In this document: positions 17,501-23,882 of the stretch, one piece after another | How the letters are laid out: the number at the start of each line of letters is the position of its first letter | Position numbering within the stretch: the stretch's first letter is position 1 | NCBI GenBank assembly: GCA_002382735.1 | Contig: DFZN01000014.1 | Coordinates: 4,136-31,048, forward strand | Origin: a bacterium UBP11_UBA4055 | Lineage (GTDB): Bacteria; UBA4055 | Length of the DNA stretch: 26,913 nt | Direction: 5' to 3' | Made by a program: the position numbers and the translations under genes | Notes under the pieces: model-generated | Databases searched by the model: none | Told to the model about the DNA's origin: nothing | Seen by the model: only the letters and a program-made list of their open reading frames with translations

Positions 17501-17971
17501 TTATGTATAATGCAGAATTCTGAAAACAGCTTCCACTCCAGATATGATTCGGTCCAGAAAGAATTTGATAATTTTATCCTTAATGAAGATGAGCTGAAAA
17601 GAGAACTCGGCAGAAGGGAATTTAACAACAAGAAAGCTGAACTGCTGAATGAACTAGAAAATGTGCGGAATGAGCTCAAAGAAAGCTACGGGAATGCAGA
17701 GCTGAATAACAGAATAAAGGAATCGGCAGAAAAGTACGAACTGGCTCAGGCTTCAGCAGGAAGCAGAAAGATATCATCGGTCTATCCGATGTTTACGGCG
17801 CAAAAAAAGTGTCCTCTGACCGGTTATATCATGCCTGCATACATTTACAATTCGCTCACCCTCTTACTTTTCTCTCTTGTAATGTCGTTCATATCTGTAA
17901 TTATGCTTGTTTACAGGGAGAAAATATCCGATATATTTCAGAAAATTCAATACGGGAAGAATAAAAATTGA
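14531..17971 (+). CDS. GAF-FHA-like-ABCG fused ABC transporter
   Basis: One 1146-aa chain. GAF sensor at about 10-165 (ADRCSIFLYDEK, LSIPVLSTPDNAIGVFQVLN). Three FHA-like beta units lie near 200-270, 279-355 and 370-450, without the canonical GR...S-x-x-H phosphothreonine-binding residues. The ABCG/White-type ATPase follows: Walker A GPSGCGKST (491-499), signature LSGGQRKRL near 597, Walker B VLLLDEPTSGL near 617-627, switch His in IIHQPSS. A linker with CPVC near 703 leads to an ABC-2 membrane domain with six predicted helices (795-960 and 1103-1128); a charged coiled-coil insert (about 1005-1075) precedes the last. It should act as a homodimeric exporter; substrate unknown. ATG at 14531 is preferred because an upstream TTG frame runs through the TATAAT element. 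It overlaps the next gene by four bases. Confidence 0.9.
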   Translation: MNDKLSSITKGLDSVKDIKSLLIKLTDITKEILNADRCSIFLYDEKADDLFTYVAHGVDEIRISKDKGIAGHTYTEKKFMNIKDVQNEPLYNKASEKVTGYATRTMLSIPVLSTPDNAIGVFQVLNKNDGKPFNEEDEELLRNMASYAASLLNKAMVYADSMKLEENEMQSITSVFDDGEIGKISASIIPLRVTDDITKADVYFPYNGLQVFLYQIESNYIIIQKDEKNTVSVDNYILEKDTPFKILYGSNIKINSYTILYEQIKSYFKVKLNYFNQKTFYLNRGSDNIILSEDKNNSSIVTLNLSRSIIKLEVLDEKTELFVNRAPASGRIYLNINDDVKVNGKNLNIKKIVSENVTERDFYHFDPDEKDFVISNKKGDAIIADELDYIWSCSVKKQEGKYLFQKQNCPYDIYLNSKRVLRSDMIRNDDKIYLNGRVFRIDTENKTAELSKFSFSSFIVKGLKHLFNDNSIGLDDISFEMEHGDLVAIMGPSGCGKSTLLNVINGYQKPNSGDVVLDNFDLYINYAFLKNFMGFVPQDDLLFDNLTVYENLYFNAKLRYPSKPKKVLEALVNKVLKDIGLLDKKGSRVGNPLDKTLSGGQRKRLNIGLELLSDSEVLLLDEPTSGLSSKDSEKIVELLKSISLEGKIVYVIIHQPSSKIYKIFDKVIVLDKGGKLAFSGDNYDALKYFREHSRQHFGDDVECPVCKNVEPDLILETIEEPARDRDGTPLDVRKRTPEYWKNEFLEYEKSSGNVTFPANTNQFIPPRPRISLKALISQFSVLLHRNFLNKLRDKSNLAITFFEAPLLGIIIGLLLRYSPGEKYSLYDNKYLTTFIFIFTIVTIFFALTNSIDEIIRDASILLREKMLDINSLEYYLSKFITLVIFSVVQNILFLSLGFWIMEIKELFFEYLAISIFISVSGICMGMAISSIPKLTSKAAQNIIPLILVPQMIFGGFMVEFEDMSRFLFINKSAPIPEICQIMPSKWGFEALCIMQNSENSFHSRYDSVQKEFDNFILNEDELKRELGRREFNNKKAELLNELENVRNELKESYGNAELNNRIKESAEKYELAQASAGSRKISSVYPMFTAQKKCPLTGYIMPAYIYNSLTLLLFSLVMSFISVIMLVYREKISDIFQKIQYGKNKN

Positions 17972-18252
17972 AAGACATTGAAGCAATAAGAAAAGAGATC
18001 GACAAGATCGACAGCCGGATATTCGATCTGCTGAAGGGCAGGCTCAAACTTGTTATTTCTACCCTGAATGTAAAGGAAACTGTAGATGACCTGACAAGAG
18101 AAGATGAGATATTCAGAACTATAAGCAGTACATGCGATACGGAGTTCGAAGACAAGTACATCGGGAATATATACCTGACTATATTCAAGGAAGGTAAAAG
18201 GATCAAAGAAATTATAAAGAGCAGGAAACAGGATGGGAAGAAAAAAATATAA
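17968..18252 (+). CDS. AroQ-class chorismate mutase, monofunctional
   Basis: Converts chorismate to prephenate, the branch point to phenylalanine and tyrosine, in the cytosol. 94 aa, all helical, AroQ type. Against E. coli P-protein, R8, R25, K36, R44 and E45 line up with active-site Arg11, Arg28, Lys39, Arg51 and Glu52 with the same spacing for the first three. The position of Gln88 appears to be Lys80 in this protein, an unusual change. Start is TTG at 17968, overlapping the TGA of the transporter gene, with GGGAAGA at 17954-17960. Its end overlaps the asd gene by 20 nt, so the three genes are translationally coupled. No other shikimate gene is in view. Confidence 0.85.
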   Translation: MKDIEAIRKEIDKIDSRIFDLLKGRLKLVISTLNVKETVDDLTREDEIFRTISSTCDTEFEDKYIGNIYLTIFKEGKRIKEIIKSRKQDGKKKI

Positions 18253-19240
18253 TGTAGCTGTCGCTGGAGCGACCGGGGCTGTCGGCCGCAAGCTGATAGA
18301 AGTGCTTGAAAAAAGGAATTTTCCGGTATCGGTTCTTAAACTGCTCGCTTCAAAAAGGTCGGCCGGCGAGATCATAAGTTTCGGAGGAAGAGAACATGTC
18401 GTCGAAGTCATGAAAGAAGACAGTTTTGACGGAGCAGATATCGCACTGTTCTCAGCAGGGGCGTCAGTCAGTTCAGTATATGCACCGATAGCCGTTCGGT
18501 CAGGAGCAGTTGTGATCGACAACAGCTCCTGCTTCAGGAACGACCCTTCGGTTCCGCTCGTTATACCCGAGATCAATCCGGGAGACGCATCCCTCCATAA
18601 AGGCATCATCTCCAACCCGAACTGCACTACAGCCATTATGCTCATGGCCCTCTACCCTGTTTATAAAGCTGCAGGGATAAAAAAGATCATAGTTTCCACT
18701 TATCAGTCAGTTTCAGGTGCGGGAATGAAAGGAATAGTTGAGCTTGAAGAGCAGATATTGAATATTTCGAAAGGGATCAAGCCTGAAATGTCTGTTTTCA
18801 AATATCCTATAGCATTCAACCTTATACCGCACATCGATTCTTTTACCGGTACAGGTTATACAAAAGAAGAGATAAAAATGCTTAATGAGACCAGAAAAAT
18901 ACTTCACGACGATAAAATAAAGGTAAGCGCGACTTGCGTCAGGGTTCCGGTGAAGTCCGTCCATTCGATGTCTGTAACATTCGTAACGGAACAAAACATA
19001 AAGCCTGATGATGTAAGAGATTTTCTGAGAGGTTCAAAGGGAATTAAAGTAATTGATGAGCCGGATAAGAACAGATATCCTATGCCTGTAAGCGCAGAAG
19101 GTGAATTTGACTGCTTCGCAGGGCGGATAAGGAAAGACTCTGCTTTCAGGAACGGTATTTCAATGTGGATCTGCGGGGATCAGCTGTTAAAGGGCGCAGC
19201 CCTTAATGCAGTTCAGATAGCCGAGCTGCTGATAAAATAA
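18233..19240 (+). CDS. asd: aspartate-semialdehyde dehydrogenase
   Basis: NADPH-dependent reduction of aspartyl phosphate to aspartate semialdehyde, shared by lysine/diaminopimelate, threonine and methionine synthesis. 335 aa, typical length. Rossmann loop AGATGAVG (11-18), catalytic cysteine C131 in SNPNCTT, QSVSGAG (158-164), substrate arginine in CVRVPV (R237) and catalytic H244 in VHSMSV. The residues around H244 are VHSM where GHSE is common, and NSSC replaces the common NSSA at 97-100; neither touches the catalytic Cys or His. AGGA at 18223-18226 sets the ATG. It overlaps the chorismate mutase gene by 20 nt and is 15 nt from the following lipoprotein gene. Confidence 0.95.
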   Translation: MGRKKYNVAVAGATGAVGRKLIEVLEKRNFPVSVLKLLASKRSAGEIISFGGREHVVEVMKEDSFDGADIALFSAGASVSSVYAPIAVRSGAVVIDNSSCFRNDPSVPLVIPEINPGDASLHKGIISNPNCTTAIMLMALYPVYKAAGIKKIIVSTYQSVSGAGMKGIVELEEQILNISKGIKPEMSVFKYPIAFNLIPHIDSFTGTGYTKEEIKMLNETRKILHDDKIKVSATCVRVPVKSVHSMSVTFVTEQNIKPDDVRDFLRGSKGIKVIDEPDKNRYPMPVSAEGEFDCFAGRIRKDSAFRNGISMWICGDQLLKGAALNAVQIAELLIK

Positions 19241-19255
19241 AATGGCGGAAATTTC

Positions 19256-19750
19256 TTGAAGAACAAATTCAAGTTCATACTATTTTTCATGCTGACGATG
19301 CTGTTCGTATCATGCAATGTATTTTCTCCCGATTACGAAATATTTGAAAATGTTTATAGTCCTGATAATAATAAAACGATCGACGGACTGATGAAGAACT
19401 TTGTCTATTCCTATACTTTCAAGGATTCATTTTTATATGAGGAAATACTGGACGAAGATTTTGTTTTCCAGTATGAAAATGAAGGTGTTTTCGGTTCATG
19501 GACAAAGGATGAGGATGTGATAATAACAAAGAGAATGTTCCGGTCTTTTAAAAAGATCGATCTCGTTTTCAATACAGACTTCCCTCAGCATACATCAATG
19601 CAGGACACGACCGTCTTTACTTCATTCAGGATCAGTTTTTACTCCGGCGATGTAGTGATGAACCTGACGGGATATTCAAAATTCATTTTCCGTAAATATT
19701 CTGAAGATGAAACAATTTACAAGATGATTTTCTGGGAGGATCTGAAATAA
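19256..19750 (+). CDS. small lipoprotein of unknown function
   Basis: 164 aa; signal peptide with lipobox LFVSC (lipid cysteine at residue 20). The mature part is a single small domain rich in aromatic residues (SYTFKDSFLYEEILDEDF, then IYKMIFWEDL at the C-terminus). A helix-rich first half, beta-rich second half and W-x-D-L ending recall NTF2/SnoaL-like folds, but I do not recognise the family. Start is TTG at 19256 with a weak GCGGA upstream; an ATG at 19242 is out of frame and closed after five codons. It sits directly before a membrane-anchored deacetylase-like gene with no gap, suggesting the two exported products act together. Confidence 0.75.
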   Translation: MKNKFKFILFFMLTMLFVSCNVFSPDYEIFENVYSPDNNKTIDGLMKNFVYSYTFKDSFLYEEILDEDFVFQYENEGVFGSWTKDEDVIITKRMFRSFKKIDLVFNTDFPQHTSMQDTTVFTSFRISFYSGDVVMNLTGYSKFIFRKYSEDETIYKMIFWEDLK

Positions 19751-20863
19751 TTGAATAGGAAAAATTTATTTTATGCAGTTGTATTTGTGCTGATAGCCTT
19801 AAATTCGATACTGTTTTATATAGATTCTATAAATGTTGAAGACCAGGCACCCGACATTTCTTCTCTTTTTAAAGGAATAACGGACAGTAATTTTGTAACA
19901 GACGAATTCGAAACGATAGATAAAGAGCTCTTAAAGAAAAATTTCGAAAAGAAATGGATATATTCAAGAAAAACAGATTCTCTCTGGTTGAAAAATGTTA
20001 AAGTTCCCGATTCTTACAGCCTGTCAAGGTATAATTACTTTCTGCAGAAAGTATTCAGGGAAAATAACATACGGATAGTCAGAGTTACAGAGCATGAGCT
20101 TTCGAATAAACTTATATATAATTTCAGATCAGGAGACAGTATAGACGCCGTACTCGAGCTCAGGGTGGTAAAAGGTCTTGAGAACAGGAATATAAAACTG
20201 GGCGGGAATGCTGCGCTTTTAGTCAACTGCCTCGGAGATGAATGGGGTCCCGAATGGATCACTAAACTTTTCAGGTCGGACATACCTCTTTCTGTCGGAA
20301 TAATTCCGGGAAGATGGGCCGTGGCACAGGTCGTAAATGAGGCGGCTAAGTACGGTAAAGAAATTCTGATAAGTCTTCCTATGGAGCCTGAAAAAGGTAA
20401 TATCGATAAGGAAAAGTATAAGATAATAAAAGGAATGAACGAGTTCACCATCAGTATTGTCATGGATAAGATATATGATCAGATCCCTAGTCCGGTTGGA
20501 GTGATCAATTACAAAGGATCAAAGGTTATCAGCGATTTTAATACTATGGACTTTTTAATGAAGAATATCTGCAAGAGAGGGTTGTTTTACATAGAGAACA
20601 ACGATCAGGGAACATCATATTCAGCTCTGCTTTCTGCTCAGTACGGAGTTCCTTTCACAGCTCAGGAAATTATATATTTCAGTGAAGAGACCGATACTTC
20701 TGAGATCGAAAGAGTATTCAGGAATATTTCAGACGGACAGGATGTGCTGATAGTGATAGATGCCGATGAAAACAGCTACAATACGGTAAGTGAATTCATG
20801 TTGAAGATGCCTGACATTAATATCATTTCCGTTTCACAATTTGTGAGCCTGAATAAATTATGA
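19751..20863 (+). CDS. divergent polysaccharide deacetylase-like protein, probably inactive
   Basis: 370 aa, N-terminal membrane anchor (about 6-24), a linker domain, then a divergent polysaccharide deacetylase fold (PF04748/DUF610 type) at about 152-365. The family frame is clear: LPLSVGIIPG-like strand (179-187), LPMEPE (209-214), GVINYKGS (250-257) and GVPF near 300. The usual metal-site positions are altered: DDxG is NCLG (159-162), H-L-P-M-E-P is SLPMEP (S208), and N-H-x-G-S is NYKGS (Y254). It is therefore likely a binding or scaffold protein rather than an active deacetylase. Start is TTG at 19751, immediately after the upstream TAA, with GGAGGA at 19735-19740. It overlaps the dihydrouridine synthase gene by four bases. 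Confidence 0.8.
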   Translation: MNRKNLFYAVVFVLIALNSILFYIDSINVEDQAPDISSLFKGITDSNFVTDEFETIDKELLKKNFEKKWIYSRKTDSLWLKNVKVPDSYSLSRYNYFLQKVFRENNIRIVRVTEHELSNKLIYNFRSGDSIDAVLELRVVKGLENRNIKLGGNAALLVNCLGDEWGPEWITKLFRSDIPLSVGIIPGRWAVAQVVNEAAKYGKEILISLPMEPEKGNIDKEKYKIIKGMNEFTISIVMDKIYDQIPSPVGVINYKGSKVISDFNTMDFLMKNICKRGLFYIENNDQGTSYSALLSAQYGVPFTAQEIIYFSEETDTSEIERVFRNISDGQDVLIVIDADENSYNTVSEFMLKMPDINIISVSQFVSLNKL

Positions 20864-21852
20864 TAAAGTTATCTACCCTTGAGCTCGACAGGCCGCTGAT
20901 CCTGGCGCCTATGGACGGTTATACTAACATTCCTTTGAGGCTTATTATCAAAGAGAGCGGAGCTGATCTCATGTTTACTGAATTCGTAAATTCAGACGCA
21001 GTGATCTACGAAAATAAAAAGACGCTTGATAAGATCAGGATACTGGCAGAAGAGAGGCCCGTAGCGATACAGCTCTTCGGTAAAAAACCGGCAAACATGG
21101 CTGAAGCGGCAAAGATAATCGAGCAGGCCGGACCTGAACTTATCGACATCAATTTCGGCTGTCCGGCACCGACCGTATCCGGCCACGGGAGCGGTTCAGC
21201 GATACTGAAAGACCTGCCGCTTCTTTCAAGGATTTGCGAAAGCGTTGTTCAGGCCGTAAAGATTCCCGTTAGCGCAAAGACGCGTCTCGGATGGGATGAT
21301 TCGAACATAAATATTTTTCAGACAGCTAAGATATTTGAAGAATCAGGTATTTCCATGATGACGCTTCATCCGAGAACAAAAGCGCAGAAATTCAATGGGA
21401 TCTCGGACTGGGAATATATAAAAAGGCTTAAAACAGAATTGAATATACCTCTCATAGGTAATGGTGATATTGTCGATCCGGAAGATGTACTCAGGATGTT
21501 CGAATACACTGAATGCGACGGAGTCATGATCGGAAGGGAGGCTGTAAAAAATCCATGGATATTCAGGCAGGCCAAGGATCTGTTGAGAACCGGGAGATAT
21601 GAAAAAGAAATTCCGTTTGAGGAAAGAAAAAGATTATGTCTGAAACACTTCGATCTGTCCGTTCAGTATCTGGGGGACAGAAAGGGAGTGCTTGAAATGA
21701 GGAAACTGTATCAGAATTACTTCAGGAATATATCAGGGATCAAGAATTTAAAGAAACGCATATTCGAATGTGAAAATCCCGGCGATGTAAGAAAAATTCT
21801 TACTGATTTTGATCCTTGCGGCGATGAGTTACCTGAGATTGAACAGGCTTAG
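20860..21852 (+). CDS. dusB: tRNA-dihydrouridine synthase (DusB-like)
   Basis: FMN-dependent reduction of uridine in the tRNA D-loop. 330 aa, full length. TIM-barrel motifs: LAPMDGYTN (15-23), INFGCP with the catalytic cysteine near residue 105, GHGSGSAIL, KTRLGWDD, LHPRTKAQKFNG, IGNGDI and GVMIGREAVKNPWIF, followed by the C-terminal helical domain. ATG at 20860 overlaps the previous stop (ATGA), with no clear Shine-Dalgarno site, so translation probably depends on coupling. Last gene of the transporter operon. Its final 24 nt overlap the 3' end of the HDOD gene on the other strand. Confidence 0.93.
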   Translation: MIKLSTLELDRPLILAPMDGYTNIPLRLIIKESGADLMFTEFVNSDAVIYENKKTLDKIRILAEERPVAIQLFGKKPANMAEAAKIIEQAGPELIDINFGCPAPTVSGHGSGSAILKDLPLLSRICESVVQAVKIPVSAKTRLGWDDSNINIFQTAKIFEESGISMMTLHPRTKAQKFNGISDWEYIKRLKTELNIPLIGNGDIVDPEDVLRMFEYTECDGVMIGREAVKNPWIFRQAKDLLRTGRYEKEIPFEERKRLCLKHFDLSVQYLGDRKGVLEMRKLYQNYFRNISGIKNLKKRIFECENPGDVRKILTDFDPCGDELPEIEQA

Positions 21853-22683
21853 TATCTTAATTGATTTTTTTTCAGAAGAACCTATTATACCTGATTCAGT
21901 GTAAATGTCGTCCTCTCTTAAACCGATCTTGTATATCGAATGACCCACATCCCATGAGTTAGTGAAGGGAGTTTCGTAGTTTAAAAGTTCAAGAGCGACT
22001 GCGTCAGATACCGCAATGGCATTAATAATATAAATGAAATCGGCGGTAAATTTTCTGTATTCGAGTTTGTTATGATTAAGGCAAATATATGAGAATATCG
22101 ACGGAAGCATCCATTTTCTTGCCATCATATATCCGGCCTCGTTATGGGCAACGATGTTGTTAATGTGCGAAAAATCTATATGGTTCGGATTTTTCATCAG
22201 CTCGTCTTTCATTCGTTCCGGAAAGTAAAATGCGGTAAACAGTTCTCCGATGTCGTGAAAAAGAGCATAAAGAAAAAAATTTTCGGGATTGTGTTTTGTT
22301 TTTCTGTAAAAGTTCACTTTATCAATAATATCTTTACAGATATACGAAGACATTATTATTTTTTTTAGAACCAGATCGGTCATTTCGTTTATATTAAGAG
22401 ACAAAAGAGAGCATGTGAACAGGATGTTTCTCAAAGAAGTATTATCGAGCTTGCTTATTGCTTCGACGATCCTTTTCTTAATATCTTTCGATCTTACAAT
22501 GTCCGGATTAAGATTGCAGAAGACATCTAGGAATGTTTTCTTTCCAGTTATATAATCAGCTATAGAAGAAACATCAAAACTATCGCCTTTTATGCTTTTT
22601 GCAATTTCATTTATTTCCCTGGGGTAATCCGGAATGTCGTTTATTAATGGGATCAGCTTACCAAGGGTTATTATCTCATTCAT
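21829..22683 (-). CDS. HDOD-domain signalling protein
   Basis: 284 aa, cytosolic. HDOD domain (about 10-215) with the sequence FHDIGEL (H143, D144), AHNEAG (179-184), W191/P194 and a final histidine in LNHNK (H204). HDOD proteins are HD-related regulators linked to stress, chemotaxis or second-messenger responses; most are thought not to be active phosphohydrolases, though HD is kept here. The C-terminal 70 residues are family-unassigned. The ATG at 22681-22683 has AAAGGG nine bases before it, but this lies in a hairpin (see 22691-22710). Second gene of a two-gene unit behind the coiled-coil protein. It converges on the dihydrouridine synthase gene with a 24-nt overlap. Confidence 0.85.
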   Translation of the reverse strand: MNEIITLGKLIPLINDIPDYPREINEIAKSIKGDSFDVSSIADYITGKKTFLDVFCNLNPDIVRSKDIKKRIVEAISKLDNTSLRNILFTCSLLSLNINEMTDLVLKKIIMSSYICKDIIDKVNFYRKTKHNPENFFLYALFHDIGELFTAFYFPERMKDELMKNPNHIDFSHINNIVAHNEAGYMMARKWMLPSIFSYICLNHNKLEYRKFTADFIYIINAIAVSDAVALELLNYETPFTNSWDVGHSIYKIGLREDDIYTESGIIGSSEKKSIKILSLFNLR

Positions 22684-22690
22684 ATTGAAA

Positions 22691-22710
22691 TACCCTTTCT
22701 GAAAGGGGTA
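22691..22710 (-). promoter_or_regulatory. hairpin masking the HDOD ribosome binding site
   Basis: On the minus strand TACCCCTTTC (22710-22701) pairs with GAAAGGGTA (22699-22691) with one bulged base. The 3' arm contains AAAGGG, the only Shine-Dalgarno-like sequence before the HDOD ATG. No T run follows, so it is not a standard terminator. It may limit HDOD translation. Confidence 0.5.
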
Positions 22711-22974
22711 TTATTTTTTAAGGCTGTTAATTTCTTCTTCAAGCTTTTTAATATTATTTTCGATCTCTTTTTTGTCGCTTTTAAGCTTTTCGATCTTATC
22801 TTCGGTCTCTTTGATCTTATCTTTTGAAGCTTTGATCTTTGTTTCGATATCGGTAATGTCCTTTTCGATCTTGGCGATCTTATCTTCGTTTTCTTTGATC
22901 TGCTTGTCATAATCCTGAGCAAAAGCTCCAAATGATAACCCGACAAACACTGCCAGCAAAATTATTTTTTTCAT
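22711..22974 (-). CDS. exported isoleucine-zipper coiled-coil protein
   Basis: 87 aa: a signal peptide (about 1-19, GAFAQ) and a mature part of about 67 residues that is one continuous coiled coil. Hydrophobic residues follow 3-4 heptad spacing over some nine heptads and are mostly isoleucine at both core positions; designed and GCN4-derived coils with such cores tend to be trimers. Nearly all other residues are Lys, Glu or Asp. It ends in SLKK; a C-terminal lysine recalls Braun's lipoprotein, though there is no lipobox here. AAAGGAG (22981-22987) is six bases before the ATG. No family recognised. Another reading frame is open across it, but that is a by-product of its simple composition. Confidence 0.8.
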   Translation of the reverse strand: MKKIILLAVFVGLSFGAFAQDYDKQIKENEDKIAKIEKDITDIETKIKASKDKIKETEDKIEKLKSDKKEIENNIKKLEEEINSLKK

Positions 22975-23009
22975 GAAAGACTCCTTTCTTTACCTTATTT
23001 TCAGTTCGA

Positions 23010-23038
23010 AAAATATTACTATTTGAACAAAATGTCAA
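23010..23038 (-). promoter_or_regulatory. promoter of the coiled-coil/HDOD unit
   Basis: On the minus strand: perfect TTGACA (23038-23033), 17 bp, TATTTT (23015-23010). Transcription would start near 23003, some 29 bases before the coiled-coil start codon. An 8-bp palindrome TGTGCACA (23048-23055) lies ten bases upstream of the -35. Confidence 0.65.
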
Positions 23039-23061
23039 GATTAATTGTGTGCACATTCAAA

Positions 23062-23742
23062 TTAACTGTAGATTTCAAGATATCCGGCGGTCAGGTCGTC
23101 GGAAGAAATGTCCTGTTTTAAAAATTTTGAGAATATGCGGCCTTCTCTTATAAAACAGAACTCGTCGCAGATCTCATACAGGCTTTCAAGATCGTGTGAG
23201 CTTATAATTACAGTCTTATTAAGTTCCCGGCTCTGATATCTGATCGAGGAGATCATATCTATGCGTTCCTTAAGATCAAGTGAGTTCAGGGGTTCATCCA
23301 GTATAAGTATTTCGGGGTTATTTAAAAGAGTTAGGGCGAACATTGCTTTTTTCTTCTGACCGGCTGAAAGGTTTTTGAAGGGCTTTGACTTAATTTTATT
23401 ACAGAAAGTATCCGAGATTATCTGACCGATCTGTTTTTTCGTAACCTTCTTTTCGCTCAGTTTTGATAAAGCGGTCATATTCTGAGATAAATTAAGATGG
23501 CCGTAAGGCAGAATATCATCTATCATAAAGCCAAAGATGTTATTATCAGGTTTAATAATTTCACCGTCGTTAATGTCAGTAATTCCGAGTATAATCTTGA
23601 ATAAAGTTGTTTTTCCGCATCCGTTAGGTCCGATAATGGCTGTTAAAATACCCTGCCTGATATCAATATCAAGGCACTTGAACACCTGAGTATCCGTAAA
23701 AGATTTTTCGACATTTCTGAGCTGAATTATTGATGCGGCCAT
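23062..23742 (-). CDS. ABC transporter ATP-binding protein (BcrA/DrrA-like), without adjacent permease
   Basis: 226 aa cytosolic ATPase. Walker A GPNGCGKTT (39-47), signature LSAGQKKK, Walker B ILILDEPLNSLD, switch histidine in SSHD. The Q-loop region reads GFMIDDILPYGHLN, lacking the usual glutamine; substitutions here are common in ATPases of bacitracin/daunorubicin-type (ABC-2) exporters. No membrane subunit is encoded next to it on the same strand, so its permease must lie elsewhere, or it serves a non-transport role. The C-terminus is short. GAGGAA (23753-23748) precedes the ATG. The coiled-coil/HDOD unit downstream has its own promoter. Confidence 0.88.
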   Translation of the reverse strand: MAASIIQLRNVEKSFTDTQVFKCLDIDIRQGILTAIIGPNGCGKTTLFKIILGITDINDGEIIKPDNNIFGFMIDDILPYGHLNLSQNMTALSKLSEKKVTKKQIGQIISDTFCNKIKSKPFKNLSAGQKKKAMFALTLLNNPEILILDEPLNSLDLKERIDMISSIRYQSRELNKTVIISSHDLESLYEICDEFCFIREGRIFSKFLKQDISSDDLTAGYLEIYS

Positions 23743-23774
23743 TAAATTTCCTCTGCGATCTGTGAACTATGCCA

Positions 23775-23803
23775 ATGTTAAGCAAGTTAAATAAAATTAT
23801 CAA
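23775..23803 (-). promoter_or_regulatory. promoter of the ABC ATPase gene
   Basis: On the minus strand: TTGATA (23803-23798), 17 bp, TAACAT (23780-23775). It lies back to back with the + strand promoter at 23835-23863, leaving about 31 AT-rich bases between them. Confidence 0.45.
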
Positions 23804-23834
23804 GTATTAAGTATATAAAATTATATTTGATCGC

Positions 23835-23863
23835 TTGACTTGTCGGGAACAAAATGATATAAT
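23835..23863 (+). promoter_or_regulatory. strong promoter of the outer-membrane protein/ssb unit
   Basis: TTGACT (23835-23840), 17 bp, perfect TATAAT (23858-23863) with an extended -10 TG (23855-23856). Transcription would begin near 23870, only about 13 bases before the start codon, with GGAGG (23872-23876) in between. Confidence 0.8.
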
Positions 23864-23882
23864 TAATGTGCGGAGGCAAATG

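Noticed and set aside
22680..22946. Second minus-strand frame across the coiled-coil gene, Lys/Ser/Arg-rich
   Set aside because: A by-product of repetitive Lys/Glu/Ile codons. It has no ribosome binding site, whereas the other frame has AAAGGAG, a signal peptide and perfect heptads.
23048..23055. Palindrome TGTGCACA upstream of the coiled-coil/HDOD promoter
   Set aside because: Eight bases, a single copy and no extended symmetry; it could be an operator half, but chance is a fair explanation.
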